From the IMG/VR virus record IMGVR_UViG_3300045970_000154, positions 1 through 63,673 of that record: DNA of 63,673 nt, one strand, 5' to 3'. Source of the DNA: a virus. Below the pieces are notes generated by a model, which made no database searches, was not told the origin of the DNA, and saw only the letters and a program-made list of their open reading frames with translations. Within the stretch, counting starts at the first letter, position 1, and each line of letters starts with the position of its first letter. Position numbers and translations under genes: made by a program. This document shows positions 8,997 to 18,017 of the stretch, piece after piece.

Positions 8997-9968
8997 TTAT
9001 TTCTGAAACGGATAAAGCCACTGATTTATCTTGTCGGCCAGTCCGACCTTACCATCGCGGAACATTAGCTCCTCGATTTCATTTACGTCTACCCTGCCCT
9101 TCGACTCAAAGTCTTGGATAACCTGATCCAGGTACTGCACTCCGTCTTCTCCGATGATCTCTACGTAACCTTCTCGGTCGTGATTGAGGTTGACCAGTTT
9201 GAAATTGAACCAAATCTGGTTGAAGTCTCTCTTGAGTTCTTCGTGGGCGTTTTTAGTAAGCCTGGGAACCTCCAGGTCCTCTACCTGCGCCTCGATGTCA
9301 GCTAACTCGCCGTACTTAACAACCAACTTGAGGGCTGTCTTCTCGCCCAACCCACCAGGAGACTTGATGCTATCTGATGTGTCTCCTGAGAGTGATTTTA
9401 CGTGCGCATAAAGGTAAGGTTCAATCTCCCATATGTCTTTGAACTGCTTGTAGTTCATCCATACTTTGCTAGGTATTCTGTCTGCACTTAATCCCGCTGC
9501 CATTGCCTTGTTGTACCCCGACTGCACAACTCCAGGACGCAGGAGCTGGTGCAGGTCGGAGTCTGTCGAAAGTAGGCAGACGTTCCACTGTTCTAGGTCA
9601 ATATTGTTTATGACGTAGGCAATGCAATCGTCTGCCTCGGTTCCGTCTACCTTAACTACCTCGATCCCGAACAGGTGAGCCGCGTCTATGATGCAGCTCA
9701 CCTCTACCATAAACTTCGCGTAGTCTTTCTTCTCCCCCTCATTCTGGTTAGCCTTACGGGTTCTGCGGTCAATCTTGTAGTCAGGATACATTCCAAATCT
9801 AAACCTGCTTCCTCCCTTTCCCTCCGTAACCATCACTATCTTGTCTATGTTGAACTGCTCTGCCATTGCCCGTAGGTCACCATAGAATCTCCAGAACTTG
9901 TCACGCTCTTTGGTATGGTGTAGGTAGTATACGGTGTTCAGTGTATCTACTAACAGTATGCGCTTAAT
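8997..9968 (-). CDS. 5'-3' exonuclease / flap endonuclease (T5 D15-like), probable ATT start
   Basis: 323 residues as called. The N-terminus KRILLVDTLNTVYYLH carries the first catalytic Asp. TEADDCIAYVI, LLSTDSDLHQLL and SGDTSDSIKSPGGLGEKTAL are the metal-site and helix-hairpin-helix motifs of FEN proteins. The first in-frame ATG (9866) would delete the N-terminal Asp motif. AGGAG followed by seven bases and ATT at 9968 fits initiation there. Removes RNA primers and flaps during replication. Confidence 0.88.
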   Translation of the reverse strand: MKRILLVDTLNTVYYLHHTKERDKFWRFYGDLRAMAEQFNIDKIVMVTEGKGGSRFRFGMYPDYKIDRRTRKANQNEGEKKDYAKFMVEVSCIIDAAHLFGIEVVKVDGTEADDCIAYVINNIDLEQWNVCLLSTDSDLHQLLRPGVVQSGYNKAMAAGLSADRIPSKVWMNYKQFKDIWEIEPYLYAHVKSLSGDTSDSIKSPGGLGEKTALKLVVKYGELADIEAQVEDLEVPRLTKNAHEELKRDFNQIWFNFKLVNLNHDREGYVEIIGEDGVQYLDQVIQDFESKGRVDVNEIEELMFRDGKVGLADKINQWLYPFQK

Positions 9969-9978
9969 GGTTGGTCTC

Positions 9979-10170
9979 CTAAATTACGTTCCAGTTGTCG
10001 TACCCAATCTCGTCCATTAGAGCCTGAGCTGCCAACTCTGCCTCGTTCCGGTTTGTAAACCTTTTATACTGATTTCCTGTACGATCATAGACGGGGAACG
10101 ATCTAGTGTAGTCACACCCGCAAGACGCCTCGCAATACTGTAGAGCGAAAGCTATATAGGTATCCTTCAC
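9979..10170 (-). CDS. Hypothetical protein between FEN and ligase genes
   Basis: 63 residues with a Cys pair motif near residues 13-20 (CEASCGCDY). GTG start overlapping the ligase stop (GTGA), preceded by GGAGG. Function unknown. Confidence 0.65.
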   Translation of the reverse strand: MKDTYIAFALQYCEASCGCDYTRSFPVYDRTGNQYKRFTNRNEAELAAQALMDEIGYDNWNVI

Positions 10171-11546
10171 ATACCCTCCACGTTTATAGTCGTCTTGTCA
10201 TACCGCCTGCTGACCAGAGTAGCAATACGCAGACTGTTATCAGCCGTTTTGTCCTGGTACTTGACCTCAGCAATACCTTTTAGGTTTCCGCAAAGGTACT
10301 CAGCCCACCACTCGATGCGTTCATCGTCATCTATCCCCGATCCGACTCGTGTGGTTATAACTCCATCAGAGCAGATAAGACCTCCCATCTGCCCTACGTA
10401 CTTCGTATCCGGCTCACCTTCGTAAGCTCCGATGATAGCCAAGTCCATTGTGTAGAACTGCTTGAGTTTCAGGATTGCGTTGCTGCGTTTGAACTCGTAC
10501 TTCGCCCAGATACACTTGACCATGACCCCCTCTCCAGCAGGCATGGTGTAGGTCTGAGTCTTGCCTTTAGGGTCGGTGAAGGCGTAGACTCTGCCTCCTT
10601 GAGCGAGAACCTTATCGTAGACTGCCCATACATCTTTGGAGCAGGTAGCTATGACGTTAGGAACTACCGAGACGTTTGGTAAGTTGAACCCGCAATGCTC
10701 AAACAGAGCAGTGAGTTCCATCTTCCTAGTCGCTAAAGACTTTACTTCGCCCTTCTTACCGGCAGACTCGAAGTAGTCAATGTCCAACACATCCCATACG
10801 AAGTAACCAAGGTACTCCAGGACTTCTTCGGGAGTAGTGTGGCCAGACGTAACCATCGACTTGCCACCTTCAAACTGCCACTTGTGGTCTTTATGCTTGA
10901 TGAAGGTCTTGTTGTAGGGGCAGAACTTGGTGGCTAGAATTTCACCATCAAGCACGAAGTCTTTTCCGGGGTAGAGGTTGAGAATCTGCTTACCCAGAAC
11001 GTCTAAGCCCTCGAACTCGAAACCTTCTCGGGAGTAGAAGTTTACTTTGTCATTCTTGCAGACTGCTATGGTGCGCAGACCGTCTAGTTTCTCTTCAACA
11101 ACAACCGGGTACTCCAAATCATCCAGTTCTTTTACGGTGTTGGCTAGTTGAACTTTGAACTCTGGTATCAGTCCTGGGAAAGCTTTGTTGATGGTGCTGT
11201 CTATGCCTACGTTCAGGTCCCTTTGGATGATTCTGACGACCCACTTCGCACCCTCTTCGGTACACTTGGAGAGTAGTCTTTTAATCATTGCTTTGGCTGC
11301 GTTACTGCCTGTTGTGTGCTCTGAAAGAAGCATGAGAATCTGCTGTAGTTCTTTTGAAATGTCAGGCTGGACTAGGTTATAGGTTTCAGGTAGGTCTAGT
11401 TTACTGACTCGGTAGGTAATGAACTTGTTGTAGGTGAGCCAGAGCAGAAGCCTTAAGGTTGGAGTATCGTTACGCTGTAAAATTGCTAGCTTGTCATTCT
11501 TAGACGCGGTTTCTGACAACGCCTGGAACACTTTAAATTCTTGCAT
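10167..11546 (-). CDS. ATP-dependent DNA ligase
   Basis: 459 residues. Nucleotidyltransferase motif I is EEKLDGLRTIAV near residue 150, with the Lys that accepts AMP. FVLDGEIL and VMVKCIWAKYEFKRSN correspond to motifs III/IV and V. The N-terminal 130 residues form a helical DNA-binding region. Joins nicks at the replication fork. An imperfect palindrome (11563-11578) sits 16 nt before the start. Confidence 0.93.
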   Translation of the reverse strand: MQEFKVFQALSETASKNDKLAILQRNDTPTLRLLLWLTYNKFITYRVSKLDLPETYNLVQPDISKELQQILMLLSEHTTGSNAAKAMIKRLLSKCTEEGAKWVVRIIQRDLNVGIDSTINKAFPGLIPEFKVQLANTVKELDDLEYPVVVEEKLDGLRTIAVCKNDKVNFYSREGFEFEGLDVLGKQILNLYPGKDFVLDGEILATKFCPYNKTFIKHKDHKWQFEGGKSMVTSGHTTPEEVLEYLGYFVWDVLDIDYFESAGKKGEVKSLATRKMELTALFEHCGFNLPNVSVVPNVIATCSKDVWAVYDKVLAQGGRVYAFTDPKGKTQTYTMPAGEGVMVKCIWAKYEFKRSNAILKLKQFYTMDLAIIGAYEGEPDTKYVGQMGGLICSDGVITTRVGSGIDDDERIEWWAEYLCGNLKGIAEVKYQDKTADNSLRIATLVSRRYDKTTINVEGM

Positions 11547-11562
11547 GGTTTCTCCTTATTTA

Positions 11563-11578
11563 GTGCGACCTGTCGCAC
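11563..11578. repeat. 16-bp palindrome, variant centre
   Basis: GTGCGACCTGTCGCAC: both arms intact, centre CC/TG. In the leader of the ligase gene; it overlaps the end of the next gene's stop codon. Confidence 0.85.
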
Positions 11579-11853
11579 TAGGTAGCAAGCAGTTCTCTCA
11601 TCCTAAAAAAGCCCCGTAGTTCAGGGTAGTATGTTTCGATCAGTCTTACGTACCTGCTTCGGTAGTTGTTGTTCAACTTAAACTTGCTCCCGTCTGACTC
11701 TATGTTGATATGCCAGCGTATCCTTTCAAATATGCCATTGATGGAGTAGTGCGGGTAGCCGCTAGACTTTGCTTCCAGTGCATACTTAATGATGAGTCTG
11801 TAGATGGTAGGGTTATTTCGGTGATACTCGTCAAAGGACTCTTGGATATTCAA
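11578..11853 (-). CDS. Conserved phage protein of unknown function
   Basis: 91 residues; TTG start at 11853 with AGGAG. Rich in Tyr/Arg (NNNYRSRYVRLIETYYPEL, RMRELLAT). The shape matches small phage proteins of about 90 residues that sit beside replication genes. Function unknown. Confidence 0.65.
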   Translation of the reverse strand: MNIQESFDEYHRNNPTIYRLIIKYALEAKSSGYPHYSINGIFERIRWHINIESDGSKFKLNNNYRSRYVRLIETYYPELRGFFRMRELLAT

Positions 11854-11869
11854 GCTAACTCCTGTGTGG

Positions 11870-12160
11870 TTATACTACGTGAACGATATGGCCCCGACTT
11901 CCCCACCTAGCCAGAATATCTACAATCTGTTGCACATATACATACAAGTCGTTGTCCAACTTTCTATGTTGTGTAGCAAGACTGTCTAGGTCTTTCTGTA
12001 ACTCCCCGGTATAGTATGTGATCTCTTCTGGAGAGACGACCATCCCTACAGGAAGGAAGTAGGGATCTGGTCGTATGCCTAACTTGAGTAGGCTGTGGAA
12101 GAATAGAGAGGAGCTGACCCAGCCCATCTCGTTTTCTAGGAGGTACCCTGAAATTGCCAA
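11870..12160 (-). CDS. Hypothetical protein downstream of DNA polymerase
   Basis: 96 residues with a helical C-terminal half (LQKDLDSLATQHRKLDNDL). The start is TTG immediately after the polymerase stop, using the AAGGAGG embedded in the last polymerase codons. Not recognised. Confidence 0.65.
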   Translation of the reverse strand: MAISGYLLENEMGWVSSSLFFHSLLKLGIRPDPYFLPVGMVVSPEEITYYTGELQKDLDSLATQHRKLDNDLYVYVQQIVDILARWGSRGHIVHVV

Positions 12161-14743
12161 TTACGCTGCCTCCTTATACTCGATCTCATCGTCATCGTCT
12201 TCGTCATCATCTTCTTCAATCATTGCCGACAAGGAATCTGCCGTCCAATCACTAGAGAAGTCGCACCAAGCTTCGCCCCACTCACAGTCGGATAACATAG
12301 GGATTTCAGAAGGTACTGGGAACTGCTCCAGATAAAACGCCACCTTCTCTCTGGCAGTCTGCTTGTAGGAGTCTGCTGCCTGAACGTACAAAGCATCGTG
12401 GATCGGACCTAGCATGATAATTGGAAGGTCGTTCTCTTCGATATCATCTAGTAAGCAACACGCGCTTATGAGCAGTCCGTCTGATGCCACGCTTTGAATT
12501 GTTGAGTTAACTGCCTGTCTAATTGCCTTAGCCTTTTCGTAATCATCCTCAGAATTGACGGCTGGAACTCTTCGCTTCCTACCCAAGAGAGAGAGCGAGT
12601 AGCCTGTCTGTTCAGTGAACCGTGTTGTCTCTTTGATGAAGTTATCAACTCCTGCATATTTACGGAAGTAATCATCTAGGATTTCCTCTGCTCGTGCTAC
12701 TAGGATGTTGGCTTTTGCAGCCAGGGTAGAGGCCCCACCACCATACAAGGATAGGAACTGTACCGTCTTTGCTATGTTACGCTCTGCTCCGTACGTCTCC
12801 TTTATCTCTGCATCCGGCATGTCTACCGGAATGTAAGGGAACAGTTCCTTAGCAATGGCGCAGTGAACGTCAACTCCTGCTAAGAAAATCTCGGTAAGCT
12901 TCTTGTCCCCTGATGCTACACAAGCGTATCTCATCTCGGCTGCTGATAAGTCTGAGCCGATAATGACGCTTCCGTCTGGTGCTCTGAACATCTTCTTTAC
13001 GTACTTTGCTGGGTCGAAACCAAGCAACTTAGCCATGCTCTTAGACACCCTGGCCATGATGTTTTGCAGGTTGGGATCTTTGCTGGACAACCGGCCAGTC
13101 TTGGCTCCACAAGCGTTATAGGTCGGATGAATCCTTCCGTTGACGCTCTTGTTGATAACTGCATCGACATACGTAGACCGTATCTTTGTCAGCATACCAA
13201 CGGTCTTGATCGCCATCAAAAAGTCTTCTTGCTCTGGGAACTTCTCTATCCACTTGTCCATCACTTCTTTGTCGGTGGACGGAGTTACTCTCTTTCCTGC
13301 TGCGTTCTTTGTTTTGGTAAACTTGACAACTGGTAGGCCCATTACATCAAAGAACAGAACCTTCTTCTGAACCGAAGAGCCTATGTTGAATTCAAATGGA
13401 GTCTTAAGTTCAGTAAGTTTGTTCTTTCGTTTGGCGTTATCTGCCGCCAGCTTCTTACGAGAAAGGATCTCTATTGCTGACTTAACATAATCAACAGTTA
13501 GCAACTCCGCTTCGACTTTTTCTATGCCTTCTGTCAGTATTTCCCGATACTTAACCGCCCACGGTACGTCCACAGGCCAGCCGTTAATCTCCATTTTGGT
13601 CAGGAGATAGCTGAATCTCATGACCATTTGGAAGACTTCTTCCTGCTCTTCTTGAACCAGCAACTCCAGGAACTGATGGTACAACCGGATGGTTACATCG
13701 GTGTCGGCCAGGGCATACGGGGCTAGTATCTCGAAGGGGATGAACTTGTAGCTGAACTCCTTCTTCTTTAGCTTATGCTCTTTACAGTACGCGTCTTTAA
13801 AGCGTTCAAGTGGTAGCTCGTAATCTCCCATGTCTGTCATCGTGCAGGCCAGATCTTTCAGGCCATTGGGAGTGTTCTCATTACATAAGAATGAAGCAAT
13901 GAGGGTGTCGAATGTTCTCTTCTTGCGAACAGCCACACCCCAATGATGGTACATGAACTTGTCATCGAACTTCTTGTTGTGCCCGACAATAACTTTGCTC
14001 TCGTCAGCGAACAGTCTTCGCAAACTGCACTTGATGGTTGTCCATTCTTCCGGCGACCACAATGCGTAATAGTCGGTAGGAATAAGGTAGCTGTATCCAG
14101 GTTTATGACTGAACTGGATGGTGAGGATCTCGTCTTTATTGTGCTGAAATCCGGTAGTCTCCAGGTCGTAAGCAAACGCCTTTACGTCACTGGATAGGAA
14201 GTAGTCGTAAAACTTATTGAACTTTTCCAGTGTGTCCAGGATGGTGTAGTTGGTGGGCATCTTCTCTGCTTCCACTACCTCAGGGAACTCCATCTCTGTC
14301 TTGATTAGCTCCAGGGTAGAGGCTATGATGCCGGTGATACTCGGCTCGTACTTGGCTTGAGCTGGGTTGGGACAAGGCACTATTTTCCGACCGATAGTGT
14401 CCGAGTACAGGACTTTTCCGAAATACTTGGCGATACCTTTATAGCCGGATATCTTATCGAACGCGGCAGCTCCGATAGGAACTACCACGTTGTACCCGTA
14501 GGTATCTATCAACTCAGTTACGTATTCCGACTTTTCTTTGTAATCTGATGCCTTAGGTTTTGTAGTTACATCAGCTAGGCAGACTGCGGATACCGCCGAC
14601 AAAGGTATCCCAGCAGCCATGATAGCTTTTATCAGGGGTCCTATCCCCTTCTCCGACACCACCCCGTTTTCTATCCAGGTGGATACAGCACCATCAAACA
14701 CCAGCAGCAACTTCGCTTCTTTACCTACCCTTGCCTTAACCAC
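12161..14743 (-). CDS. DNA polymerase, family A, with 3'-5' exonuclease
   Basis: 860 residues. Residues 1-150 form an extra domain resembling a uracil-DNA-glycosylase-like fold (VVPIGAAAFDKISGY, VPCPNPAQAKYEPS). The 3'-5' exonuclease begins at YDLETTGF near 191. Palm motifs are GSDLSAAEMR near 598 (A), RNIAKTVQFLSLYGGG near 654 (B, finger helix) and GPIHDALYV near 783 (C). It ends in an Asp/Glu-rich tail (EEDDDEDDDDE). GTG start with GGAG. Main replicative polymerase. Confidence 0.95.
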   Translation of the reverse strand: MVKARVGKEAKLLLVFDGAVSTWIENGVVSEKGIGPLIKAIMAAGIPLSAVSAVCLADVTTKPKASDYKEKSEYVTELIDTYGYNVVVPIGAAAFDKISGYKGIAKYFGKVLYSDTIGRKIVPCPNPAQAKYEPSITGIIASTLELIKTEMEFPEVVEAEKMPTNYTILDTLEKFNKFYDYFLSSDVKAFAYDLETTGFQHNKDEILTIQFSHKPGYSYLIPTDYYALWSPEEWTTIKCSLRRLFADESKVIVGHNKKFDDKFMYHHWGVAVRKKRTFDTLIASFLCNENTPNGLKDLACTMTDMGDYELPLERFKDAYCKEHKLKKKEFSYKFIPFEILAPYALADTDVTIRLYHQFLELLVQEEQEEVFQMVMRFSYLLTKMEINGWPVDVPWAVKYREILTEGIEKVEAELLTVDYVKSAIEILSRKKLAADNAKRKNKLTELKTPFEFNIGSSVQKKVLFFDVMGLPVVKFTKTKNAAGKRVTPSTDKEVMDKWIEKFPEQEDFLMAIKTVGMLTKIRSTYVDAVINKSVNGRIHPTYNACGAKTGRLSSKDPNLQNIMARVSKSMAKLLGFDPAKYVKKMFRAPDGSVIIGSDLSAAEMRYACVASGDKKLTEIFLAGVDVHCAIAKELFPYIPVDMPDAEIKETYGAERNIAKTVQFLSLYGGGASTLAAKANILVARAEEILDDYFRKYAGVDNFIKETTRFTEQTGYSLSLLGRKRRVPAVNSEDDYEKAKAIRQAVNSTIQSVASDGLLISACCLLDDIEENDLPIIMLGPIHDALYVQAADSYKQTAREKVAFYLEQFPVPSEIPMLSDCEWGEAWCDFSSDWTADSLSAMIEEDDDEDDDDEIEYKEAA

Positions 14744-14990
14744 TCACATGCTCCAACTCGCACTTCCTGACTTTCCTGTCAGCACTATCCCTCTTATAGT
14801 CCAGGATGTTGTACGCTTGGGTAAGGGCATATACCTGCGCCCACGGAGTCAACTCCTCTGAAGAGAGGAACTTACGGTTCTGGGAATCGTACGTTCCGTG
14901 GTTGATTGTGTAGTCCTCGTAGACCTTCTGGGCTGCTGCTTCAGGAACCTTAACCAGCTCACCATTAGGCAGCTTCACTTTGATTACCAT
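14736..14990 (-). CDS. Hypothetical protein between primase and polymerase
   Basis: 84 residues from the ATG at 14990, which shares its A with the primase stop (TAATG). MVIKVKLPNGELVKVPEAAAQKVYEDY, then a helical C-terminus. Translationally coupled to the primase. Unknown function. Confidence 0.65.
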   Translation of the reverse strand: MVIKVKLPNGELVKVPEAAAQKVYEDYTINHGTYDSQNRKFLSSEELTPWAQVYALTQAYNILDYKRDSADRKVRKCELEHVSG

Positions 14991-16018
14991 TACTCCTCCG
15001 TGTTGGTGCAGGTACATTTCTTGTTGAAGGGACATTTTCGTTCGTAACATCTTAACCCTGCTGTGGCTTTCATGTTGTGCAGGAAGGGATGGTTGACTCG
15101 GCATTGCGGCAATTTAGGCTTAGTCTTATTGGCTATAGCATAGTTAATCTGCTCACTGTATAGGTCGCCCAGGTCTTTACCTTCCGGCACTTGGTCTGTG
15201 CAGGCTGTGTAGACATCGAAGAACGGGTCTAAGGTTGAGCAGATGAACTGTTCTGCCTTTCGTCCGGCTTTATCGTTGTCCTTGAAGTAGATGATCTCGC
15301 TTGCCCCGGTTGCCATCATCATGAGCAGTTTGGTTTCTGACCAGTTATTTGCTCCAAAGTAGCAAAGTCCAGAGAAGCCTTTGTCTATCGCATTTATGCT
15401 GTGGAAAATTCCTTCTCCAAGCAGGATAGTATACGGTTTCTGTGACTTTACTAGGTCGTAAGGGTAGAGCCAGTCTGTCTTGCAACTGCATTTGCTGTTG
15501 CGTAAATACTTGGGCTGCTCATCCCCGAGGGCACGAGCGTCTACGCCTTTAAGCATTCCGTTGATGTAGATAGGGAAGCAGATACGGTTCTGGTACCTGC
15601 CTTGAGTGACGTAGAGTGCGTCAAGGGTTTCGTAGGTTTCGATAGAGATACCCCGGTAGCCGTCGATGTTCCACGGTGTGCCGATCGGTGTGAATACTTC
15701 CAGAGCCACGCTCTCTGTGCTTTCGTCGCTGCCATAGTTTTCCTTTATCCTTCTTAGCTTGGCTCTGATGCTGTGCCCTTGAAGCTCTAGCTCGTCTAAG
15801 TCCTCACCTCCCGCCCAGCGGCGGAAGGTGATCTCTCCCATCTTGTAGTTGCAAGCGAAGCAGTGTCCCACCAGCTTGACAATGTTTATTCGGAAGCTTG
15901 GCTTATCATCCGAACCGTCTTGGTGATTAACTTGGTTAGGACATACTATCGCTACTTCATTATCGCCAGCATGTATGTACTCAATTTTTCGTTCGTCAAG
16001 TAACGCTAGTACGTCCAT
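14990..16018 (-). CDS. DNA primase, zinc-finger and Toprim domains
   Basis: 342 residues. A CHC2-type zinc site is formed by Cys26, His32, Cys53 and Cys56 (CPNQVNH, HCFACNYK). The Toprim core has LLGEGIFHS near 202 and IIYFKDNDKAGRKA near 243, supplying the metal-binding acids. A second Cys cluster closes the protein (CYERKCPFNKKCTC). Synthesises primers for the polymerase encoded downstream. Confidence 0.92.
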   Translation of the reverse strand: MDVLALLDERKIEYIHAGDNEVAIVCPNQVNHQDGSDDKPSFRINIVKLVGHCFACNYKMGEITFRRWAGGEDLDELELQGHSIRAKLRRIKENYGSDESTESVALEVFTPIGTPWNIDGYRGISIETYETLDALYVTQGRYQNRICFPIYINGMLKGVDARALGDEQPKYLRNSKCSCKTDWLYPYDLVKSQKPYTILLGEGIFHSINAIDKGFSGLCYFGANNWSETKLLMMMATGASEIIYFKDNDKAGRKAEQFICSTLDPFFDVYTACTDQVPEGKDLGDLYSEQINYAIANKTKPKLPQCRVNHPFLHNMKATAGLRCYERKCPFNKKCTCTNTEE

Positions 16019-16027
16019 TGGTTTCTC

Positions 16028-17410
16028 CTACAGCAAGTTACTTGCTATCTCAGCCAGTTCGCTGCGCTCACCCTTGGTCAGAGTAATATGCCCCGCAATG
16101 GCTTCCGCTTTCATTCTCTCCACTACATACGTAAGTCCGTTACTTGACGCATCGAGGAACGGGTGGTCAATCTGGTAGGGGTCACCAGTAAGAACAATCT
16201 TGGTGCCCTCCCCTGCCCTTGTGATGATCGTCTTGACTTCGTGCGGGGTCAGGTTCTGCGCTTCGTCAATAATCATGTACTGCTTTGGTATGGAACGACC
16301 ACGAATGTACATCAGAGGCTCAATCTGCATGATGCCCAGAGCTACCAGCTCCTTGTGGCAACCAGAGTAGCGACCTTCTTCTTTCTCTTCCTCCACGGAA
16401 GGTGAGAACCCTTCCCGCTTAACTCTCTTCTTAGGCTTAGGAAGCTTCGGAGTAGGTGAGGAGTAACCACCGAGCAGGAACTCTACGTTGTCGTAGATAG
16501 GCTGCATCCAAGGGTTGAGTTTCTCTTCCAGATCTCCAGGCAGGAACCCAATGTCCTTGCCCATCGGGAAGACTGGTCTGGATACCAACATCTTGCTGTA
16601 CTTGAAGTCCTCAGCTACCTTGTTGAGTCCTGCTGCAATAGCCATCAGTGTCTTGCCTGTGCCAGCCTTTCCGACCAACGTAACGAGCTTGATGTCATCA
16701 TTAAGCAGCAGATCCATTGCCAGCATCTGCTCGGTGTTTCTTGGAGATAACCCCCACGCAACCGGATTAGGGTCGATTCTGACCAGGATGTTATCCTTTT
16801 TGGAGTACCGAGTAGGTATCACCAACTCGGGATGTGAGGGACAAGTGAGCAAAATATACTCGTTGTCTAGGCAACTGATGTCACTAGGAACTGCGTACAG
16901 GCTTTCCACTGGGGTAGTGGTTATGAACCCACTCTCATACGAAACTGTCCTGAACCCTGGGTACAGGTCGTCTACCGCTATCTTGTTGTTCTCAAAGTCT
17001 TCGGCTTCCAGCCCTAAGGCGTCAGCTTTTATTCTGAGGTTGATGTCTCGGGAGACAAGAATTGCATTGTCTTTTCTCGGGAGGTCAAGAGCTACCGCCA
17101 AGATTCGATTGTCAGCTACACTAGGATCGAGGCTTGGGATAGCCATGTCGGAGGTGTATAACGCAATCCTCAGCGTTCCACCCTTAGAGTTAACCTGTAC
17201 TCCCTCGACAAGTGAACCCGCCATACGCAGAGTGTCTAACTGACGCGCTACTTGACGAGCGTTCCTACCCAGCTCGTCCTGGTTCTTTTTAAAGTTATCG
17301 AGTTCCTCAAGTACGGTGATCGGGATAATTACGTTGTGTTCGTCAAACTTGTAGATGCTCTCTGCTGACAGCAGTAGAACATTCGTGTCTAGGACGTAGG
17401 TATAAATCAA
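16028..17410 (-). CDS. phoH: PhoH-like ATPase with N-terminal PIN domain
   Basis: 460 residues. Residues 1-130 are a PIN nuclease domain (YVLDTNVLLL, PITVLEELDNFKKN, LVSRDINLRIKA). The PhoH ATPase follows with LVGKAGTGKTLMA near 248 and MIIDEAQNLTPHEVK near 381. The start is TTG behind AAGGAG, overlapping the RNA ligase stop. PIN-PhoH proteins act as RNA helicase/ribonucleases in bacteria, so a role in RNA turnover is likely. Confidence 0.92.
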   Translation of the reverse strand: MIYTYVLDTNVLLLSAESIYKFDEHNVIIPITVLEELDNFKKNQDELGRNARQVARQLDTLRMAGSLVEGVQVNSKGGTLRIALYTSDMAIPSLDPSVADNRILAVALDLPRKDNAILVSRDINLRIKADALGLEAEDFENNKIAVDDLYPGFRTVSYESGFITTTPVESLYAVPSDISCLDNEYILLTCPSHPELVIPTRYSKKDNILVRIDPNPVAWGLSPRNTEQMLAMDLLLNDDIKLVTLVGKAGTGKTLMAIAAGLNKVAEDFKYSKMLVSRPVFPMGKDIGFLPGDLEEKLNPWMQPIYDNVEFLLGGYSSPTPKLPKPKKRVKREGFSPSVEEEKEEGRYSGCHKELVALGIMQIEPLMYIRGRSIPKQYMIIDEAQNLTPHEVKTIITRAGEGTKIVLTGDPYQIDHPFLDASSNGLTYVVERMKAEAIAGHITLTKGERSELAEIASNLL

Positions 17411-18015
17411 AGGGTCTCCTTTACTTGAAATTTATGCAGTTCATCATGCTCAAGCGTCTTCTTCATTCCAAAGTTACCTGCCGTATGCCAGATTATAATA
17501 CCTTCGGCCTTCATGAACCCTGGCGATGCCACGCTACCTTCTGTGCGTAGCCTATTGACTACCTTGTCAACCTCACGAGTATCAAACGCCCCCGAGTACA
17601 GGACAGGAACCACTGAGCAGCACACAGGCCGGTCGTCGCCATACCACCTGGAAACATTGAACAGGGAGAAGATCTTCTCTTCAACTAGGTAGCGCCTAGC
17701 AATCCCTTTTCCCCACCACTCTCCCGTATGGTGACCTACGCCCAACTTGAGCAGTTCGTCTTTGTTCCTTTGGCACCACCCAGCAAAGCCGTAGTTATCA
17801 GTCTTTATAGTCAACCATCGGTTACGACTACCTGCTAGCATAATCAAACCTAGCTCTCTACTCTGCTCAACAGGGAGTAGGTTGAACTCACTGTTGTAGT
17901 CTCCTTCTTGTGATATACAGACTGAGGAGTTTGTTCCGTCCAGTTTTTCGGTAATTATGATGTCCCTAGAAAACCTAGCCATCTTAGGAAACGGTGTGAA
18001 TTCAGGTGTTGACAT
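17407..18015 (-). CDS. RNA ligase (Rnl2-like nucleotidyltransferase)
   Basis: 202 residues. KLDGTN with Lys24 is the adenylylation site; GEWWGKGI (about 97-104) is motif III/IIIa, MKAEGIII motif IV and MKKTLE motif V. It contains little beyond the catalytic domain. Seals RNA nicks. With RtcB and the CCA-adding enzyme elsewhere in the window, repair of cleaved tRNAs is a reasonable inference. Confidence 0.85.
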   Translation of the reverse strand: MSTPEFTPFPKMARFSRDIIITEKLDGTNSSVCISQEGDYNSEFNLLPVEQSRELGLIMLAGSRNRWLTIKTDNYGFAGWCQRNKDELLKLGVGHHTGEWWGKGIARRYLVEEKIFSLFNVSRWYGDDRPVCCSVVPVLYSGAFDTREVDKVVNRLRTEGSVASPGFMKAEGIIIWHTAGNFGMKKTLEHDELHKFQVKETL

Positions 18016-18017
18016 GG

